9,722 nucleotides of DNA from CBFIJI01 sp965662885 (GTDB lineage: Bacteria > Bacteroidota > Bacteroidia > Flavobacteriales > Flavobacteriaceae), in NCBI GenBank assembly GCA_965662885.1, contig CBFIJI010000079.1, positions 1-9,722 on the forward strand, given 5' to 3'. The notes under the pieces were generated by a model that searched no databases, had not been told where the DNA came from, and saw nothing but the letters and a program-made list of their open reading frames with translations. This document shows, in pieces, positions 6,238-9,722 of the stretch (within the stretch, counting starts at the first letter, position 1; every line of letters begins with the position of its first letter). The translations under genes were made by a program, and so were the position numbers.

Positions 6238-7251
6238 TTACCAATTTTCTGAAACCACCTCTAACAACATTCCTTTTTCATCAGAAATCACCCAATAGGC
6301 TTCTATATTTGATACGTTTTTGATTATAATTTTGGCCTTATTAAGTGGCATAACCATTAAAGCAGTAGCCCAAGCATCGGCCGTCATACAATCGGGAGCC
6401 AATACAGAAACACTTAAAACGGGAGTTTTGAGGGCATTACCCGTTCTAGGATTGATGGAATGAACAAAACGTTGTCCAGTTTCCGAATCCAAACGGTATT
6501 TGCGATAGTTACCAGAGGTGGCCAAAGCTTGATCTGTTAATGTTCGGGTGGTAATGAATGTTCGGTCTTTTTGCTGTTGGGGATCATCAATTGCGATAGT
6601 CCAAAAATTTCCTGATTTTGGACTTTTTCCTTTGGCAACTATTTCTCCACCTATTTCAACCATATAGTCATTCATTCCTAGGCTTGAAAGATAGTTGGCG
6701 ATTAAATCAACGGTATAACCTTTGGCTAAAGCATTAAAATCAATGTAAATATTTGGATGAGTTTTACGAATCCTTCCTGAAGGGAGCAGCTGTATTTTAT
6801 CCCATCCCGTAAGTTCCAATAAACTGTCTTTTGTTTTTTTATTAATACTAGGAAGTCCTTTTTCGGGCCCGAATCCATACGCATTCACTAAGGCGCCAAC
6901 TGTAGGGTCAAAATAACCCTCAGAAGCTTTCCATACTTCAGTGGCCTTTTCAAAAACGGCCTTAAAATGGGTATCTACCACGACCGTACTATCTCCACGA
7001 TTGATTTTGGAGATATCGGAGTCGTTCCAATAGGTGGACATTGATGCATTGGCAACATAAAATAAGGAGTCAATACCTTTTTTAATTTGGTCATGCTCAA
7101 GAGCAGAAACAAATTGAAGGGAATAAGTCGTTCCTAGAGCAGCTCCACTTATTTTTTGAGCATAAGGAATGTTTTTTTGACAAGCAACAAACCCTAAAAA
7201 AAGAACAAAAACACTATACCATTGTTTGAAGACCTTCAAAATTGACCACAT
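6238..7251 (-). CDS. apbE: ApbE, FAD:protein FMN transferase (lipoprotein)
   Basis: Transfers FMN from FAD to Thr residues of target proteins, in known systems NqrB and NqrC of Na+-NQR (also RnfD/RnfG), acting outside the cytoplasmic membrane. Length 337 residues, normal for the family. A lipoprotein signal peptide ends at Cys24 (FLGFVAC). Family motifs in order: SGAALGTTYS (35-44), MSTYWNDSDISKIN (71-84), FDPTVGALVNAYGFGP (114-129), DFNALAKGYTVD (171-182), VEIGGEI (198-204), ATSGNY (244-249), HSINPRTG (264-271), and the metal-binding APDCMTADAWATAL (285-298) with the conserved Asp and Thr positions. The ATG at 7251 overlaps the preceding small gene by 38 bp. It is the best start because it gives a basic front (K6, K9) and a complete signal peptide. 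The position downstream of nqrDEF supports Na+-NQR as its target. Confidence 0.96.
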   Translation of the reverse strand: MWSILKVFKQWYSVFVLFLGFVACQKNIPYAQKISGAALGTTYSLQFVSALEHDQIKKGIDSLFYVANASMSTYWNDSDISKINRGDSTVVVDTHFKAVFEKATEVWKASEGYFDPTVGALVNAYGFGPEKGLPSINKKTKDSLLELTGWDKIQLLPSGRIRKTHPNIYIDFNALAKGYTVDLIANYLSSLGMNDYMVEIGGEIVAKGKSPKSGNFWTIAIDDPQQQKDRTFITTRTLTDQALATSGNYRKYRLDSETGQRFVHSINPRTGNALKTPVLSVSVLAPDCMTADAWATALMVMPLNKAKIIIKNVSNIEAYWVISDEKGMLLEVVSENW

Positions 7252-7579
7252 AAGTATCGTTTTTAGTTAATGGACGTTCATAATCCTCCGCATTTGCAAA
7301 ACCCACTCCAGCAAATAATAGGATCGCTTCTTTTGCTATTGCATGTGCTTTTAACTTATCCATCCTTTGGACATTGTATTTCTTAGGATTGTCGGGATAC
7401 AAACACCCTTTGACGACCACAAAATAGAGTTGTTTTTCTTTGATACAGATAAACTGTGGGTATTTTTTAGGTTTCGAGTTGACGGCTAAAAACTCAAAAT
7501 TGTCCTCTTGTAAGAAATTACCTACTTCGCTCATAGCGAGTTGGTGGAGGTCTTGTGAATTTAATTGGACTGATTGCAC
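7214..7579 (-). CDS. Small Nqr-linked protein of unknown function (GTG start)
   Basis: A 121-residue probable cytoplasmic protein with no signal peptide or membrane segment. Its composition is mixed alpha/beta: QDLHQLAMSEVGNFLQ (9-24) looks like a helix, QLYFVVVKGCLYP (50-62) like a strand, DKLKAHAIAKEAILLF (74-89) like a helix, and AGVGFANAEDYERPL (90-104) like a loop-strand motif. From memory, similar small proteins sit between nqrF and apbE in many Bacteroidota and are sometimes labelled NqrF by location. This one has only two Cys (45 and 59) and no [2Fe-2S] or flavin motif, so that label would be wrong. The start is GTG at 7579; the ATG at 7534 would remove the N-terminal helix. Its 3' end overlaps apbE by 38 bp, so the two are probably translated together. 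Function unknown; a role in Na+-NQR assembly or flavinylation is a guess from context. Confidence 0.82.
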   Translation of the reverse strand: MQSVQLNSQDLHQLAMSEVGNFLQEDNFEFLAVNSKPKKYPQFICIKEKQLYFVVVKGCLYPDNPKKYNVQRMDKLKAHAIAKEAILLFAGVGFANAEDYERPLTKNDTYVVNFEGLQTMV

Positions 7580-7641
7580 CTTTAGATCTTTTTTAAAATA
7601 ATTTCTCGTTAAATAAATGAAAGAATCGCCATTTATCCGTG

Positions 7642-7672
7642 TAAATAAAAAGGGGGCGCGAACGCCCCCTTT
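7642..7672 (-). terminator. Rho-independent terminator after nqrF
   Basis: On the minus strand, AAAGGGGGCG-TTCG-CGCCCCCTTT forms a perfect 10-bp stem (7649-7672) with a UUCG tetraloop, followed by a T-rich tail (TTTTTATTT). It starts 5 bp after the nqrF stop codon. It should end most nqr transcripts, so the small gene and apbE depend on read-through or on their own promoter. On the plus strand the T-tract is short, so its direction is minus. Confidence 0.9.
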
Positions 7673-7677
7673 AAAAA

Positions 7678-8973
7678 CTATCCTCCAAAGTCGTCAAAGC
7701 GAACGTTCTCGGGTGGAACACCAAAGTCATCGGCCATTTTTTCAACGGCTTGGTTCATTAGTGGTGGACCGCAGAAATAAAATTCAATGTCTTCGGGTGC
7801 ATCGTGATTTGACAAATAGTTATCAATCACCACTTGATGCACAAAGCCAATAAAGCCATCCCCTTCACCATCAAGACCGTCCTTAACTTTCCAGTTATCT
7901 TCTTCCAAGGGTTCGGAAAGGGCAATGTAAAATTTAAAGTTGGGGAAATCTTTTTCTAAAGCTCTAAAATGCTCCGTATAAAATAATTCACGTTTAGAAC
8001 GTCCTCCGTACCAAAACGTAACTTTTCTTCCTGTTTTAAGTGTTCTAAAGAGTTCATATAAGTGTGAACGCATGGGCGCCATTCCAGCACCTCCTCCAAC
8101 ATAAAGCATTTCGGAATCTGATTCATTGATAAAGAACTCACCGTAAGGACCTGATATGGTTACTTTATCACCTGCTTTTTTTGAGAAAATATAAGAGGAT
8201 GCTATTCCAGGATTAACATCCATCCAGTTATTGTTAGCACGATCCCATGGTGGGGTCGCAATACGAACATTAAGCATGATTTCTTTTCCTTCGGCAGGAA
8301 AAGAAGCCATCGAATAAGCACGTTCAACGGTTTCTGGATTCTTCATCACTAGAGGCCATAAATTAAACTTATCCCATTCCAATTTAAACTTGTTAATGTC
8401 TTCTGGGTGTTCTTCTGGGTGGGCAGCGATGTCTATGTCTTCGTAGCGAACTTCACATTCGGGAATTTCAATTTGAATATAACCTCCCGCTTTGTAGTCC
8501 ATTTCCTCTGGGATCTCTACCACAAATTCTTTAATAAATGAAGCAACATTCCAATTTCTAACAACGGTTGCTTCCCATTTTTTAATACCAAAGACCTCTT
8601 CAGGAACTTTGATTACCATGTTTTCCTTTACTTTAACTTGGCATCCTAAACGCCATCCTTCAGCAATTTCTTTTCGTGTAAAATGTGGCGCTTCCGTTGG
8701 AAGGATTTCTCCACCACCTTCAACCACTTGGCATTTACATTGAATACAAGTACCTCCTCCCCCGCAAGCAGAGGGTAAGAAAATTTTATTATTTCCAAGG
8801 GTACTCAATAAGGTTCCCCCTGAGGAAACATCTACTTTATTCCCTCCATTAATTAAAAGAGAAACTGGACCAGAAGGCAAAAGTTTTGCCTTTGCTCCCA
8901 AGAGCATCCCTACTAAAAAAAAGGTGATGACTAAAAATGCCAATACACTGGCTACTACTACTGTTAAATCCAT
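7678..8973 (-). CDS. nqrF: Na+-translocating NADH:quinone reductase subunit F
   Basis: The NADH-oxidising entry subunit of Na+-NQR. It passes electrons from NADH through FAD to a [2Fe-2S] cluster at the cytoplasmic face. Length 431 residues, slightly longer than the usual ~407. One N-terminal membrane helix spans about 4-26 and anchors the protein. The ferredoxin domain carries cluster ligands C70, C76, C79 (ACGGGGTCIQCKC) and C111 (LGCQV), at the same numbers as in Vibrio cholerae NqrF. The flavin site is RAYSMAS (218-224). The NADH-binding half shows VGGGAGMAPMRSH (292-304), WYGGRSKRELFY (321-332) and FYFCGPPLM (398-406), and ends with the family's usual FDDFGG. It lies 8 bp after nqrE, in canonical nqrDEF order, and ends at a strong terminator. 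A weak GAAGA precedes the ATG. Confidence 0.98.
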   Translation of the reverse strand: MDLTVVVASVLAFLVITFFLVGMLLGAKAKLLPSGPVSLLINGGNKVDVSSGGTLLSTLGNNKIFLPSACGGGGTCIQCKCQVVEGGGEILPTEAPHFTRKEIAEGWRLGCQVKVKENMVIKVPEEVFGIKKWEATVVRNWNVASFIKEFVVEIPEEMDYKAGGYIQIEIPECEVRYEDIDIAAHPEEHPEDINKFKLEWDKFNLWPLVMKNPETVERAYSMASFPAEGKEIMLNVRIATPPWDRANNNWMDVNPGIASSYIFSKKAGDKVTISGPYGEFFINESDSEMLYVGGGAGMAPMRSHLYELFRTLKTGRKVTFWYGGRSKRELFYTEHFRALEKDFPNFKFYIALSEPLEEDNWKVKDGLDGEGDGFIGFVHQVVIDNYLSNHDAPEDIEFYFCGPPLMNQAVEKMADDFGVPPENVRFDDFGG

Positions 8974-8981
8974 TCTTCAAA

Positions 8982-9599
8982 TTATAATTTAATCCCCATA
9001 AAACTCATAAAACCCAATGCCATCAATCCAGTGATGATAAATGTAATTCCCAAACCTCTAAGCGGTGCAGGAATATTCGAATACGTGATCTTCTCTCGTA
9101 TGGCTGCAATGGCAATGATGGCTAAAAACCAACCTACTCCAGAACCTAAGCCATAGACTGCTGATTCCGCTACTCCAGAAAAATCTTTTTGCTGCATAAA
9201 TAGGGATCCCCCTAAAATGGCACAGTTAACAGCAATTAAGGGTAAGAAAATCCCTAAAGCTCCGTAAAGTGCTGGTGCAAATTTTTCCACGATCATTTCT
9301 ACCAATTGTACCATGGAAGCAATGACTGCTATAAACATGATAAAACTTAAAAAGTTTAAGTCGAGCTCCGCATATTCAGGACCTAACCAACCTAATGCCC
9401 CTGGACGAAGTAAATAGGTGTCCAATAAAAAGTTAATCGGAACCGTAATGGCCAAAACGAAGATGACCGCCAAACCTAAACCTGTTGCTGTTTTTACTGT
9501 CTTTGAAACGGCCAAGTAGGAACACATTCCTAAGAAATAAGCAAAAATCATATTTTCAATGAAAATACTTTTTACAAATAGATTAAAATATCCTTCCAT
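8982..9599 (-). CDS. nqrE: Na+-translocating NADH:quinone reductase subunit E
   Basis: An integral membrane subunit of Na+-NQR that forms part of the Na+ and electron path with NqrD. Length 205 residues against about 198 in Vibrio. Six hydrophobic segments are visible. The conserved Cys of FLGMCSYLAVSK is residue 26; the second, in VNCAILGG, is residue 126 (Vibrio C120, offset by a small insertion around LRPGALGWLGPEYAEL, 64-79). In known structures these Cys pair with two from NqrD to hold an intramembrane iron-sulfur centre. The ATG follows the nqrD stop by 9 bp, and the start FVKSIFIENMIFAYFLG is the family's normal N-terminus. Translational coupling with nqrD and nqrF is likely. Confidence 0.98.
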   Translation of the reverse strand: MEGYFNLFVKSIFIENMIFAYFLGMCSYLAVSKTVKTATGLGLAVIFVLAITVPINFLLDTYLLRPGALGWLGPEYAELDLNFLSFIMFIAVIASMVQLVEMIVEKFAPALYGALGIFLPLIAVNCAILGGSLFMQQKDFSGVAESAVYGLGSGVGWFLAIIAIAAIREKITYSNIPAPLRGLGITFIITGLMALGFMSFMGIKL

Positions 9600-9608
9600 A
9601 TTTCGTGC

Positions 9609-9722
9609 TTAATTTTTTTCAATTAATTTTCTGTTTTTTGACCGTTGAATCCAAATAAAGATCCCCACGGTAATAAGAGCCATTGGCGATAAGAGCCTCA
9701 AACCATTATTGACATATCCCCA
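9609..9722 (-). CDS. nqrD: Na+-translocating NADH:quinone reductase subunit D, C-terminal end (start outside window)
   Basis: The last 37 codons plus the stop of an open frame that enters from the window edge. It reads WGYVNNGLRLLSPMALITVG, then IFIWIQRSKNRKL and a Lys-rich end. The GYVNNGLxLLxPxA segment followed by a last membrane helix and a basic tail is the usual NqrD C-terminus. Its position directly before nqrE, with 9 bp between, confirms the canonical order. Membrane-embedded partner of NqrE. The conserved Cys residues lie outside the window. Confidence 0.93.
   Translation of the reverse strand, partial: WGYVNNGLRLLSPMALITVGIFIWIQRSKNRKLIEKN

Noticed and set aside
7214..7579. Small Nqr-linked gene as a second NqrF or ferredoxin
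   Set aside because: Only two widely spaced Cys and no flavin- or NADH-binding motif are present.
7617..7853. Plus-strand open frame reading through the terminator into the antisense of nqrF
   Set aside because: It crosses a strong hairpin and overlaps the well-supported nqrF; its basic, Ser/Gln/Arg-rich product looks like antisense translation.
7956..8141. Minus-strand open frame of 61 codons inside nqrF
   Set aside because: Out-of-frame shadow of nqrF.

Overview
The window looks like part of a Bacteroidota (Flavobacteriia-type) chromosome. The signs are a PorP/SprF-family protein, a type IX secretion (T9SS) type B C-terminal sorting domain, an AT-rich genome with weak Shine-Dalgarno sequences, and Na+-translocating NADH:quinone reductase (Na+-NQR) genes followed by apbE. 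No mobile element, RNA gene or CRISPR array was seen. Apart from one 136-bp gap, intergenic spaces are under 100 bp.

Layout. (1) Positions 3-1270, plus strand: the 3' part of map (methionine aminopeptidase) overlaps, through ATGA, a class I SAM-dependent methyltransferase. (2) Positions 1291-6101, minus strand: a three-gene surface cluster, in transcription order a short T9SS type B CTD protein, a PorP/SprF-like outer-membrane protein, and a 912-residue exported fibre-like protein. The last carries two blocks of strictly 17-residue head repeats and a C-terminal coiled coil. (3) Positions 6238-9722, minus strand: the end of the Na+-NQR operon (nqrD 3' end, nqrE, nqrF), a strong UUCG-loop terminator, then a small conserved-looking gene that overlaps apbE by 38 bp.

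How the genes fit together. ApbE attaches FMN covalently to Na+-NQR subunits (NqrB and NqrC in known systems), so its place downstream of nqr is a functional link. The surface cluster sits between the housekeeping blocks and reads as an export module. The CTD protein is the expected T9SS client. The PorP/SprF protein is its expected outer-membrane partner. The large repeat protein would be the exposed fibre, yet it has no recognisable T9SS sorting domain, so its export and anchoring are the main puzzle. A second puzzle is that the first gene of the cluster has no ATG or GTG start. The best novelty candidate in the window is this CTD / PorP-SprF / repeat-fibre trio.
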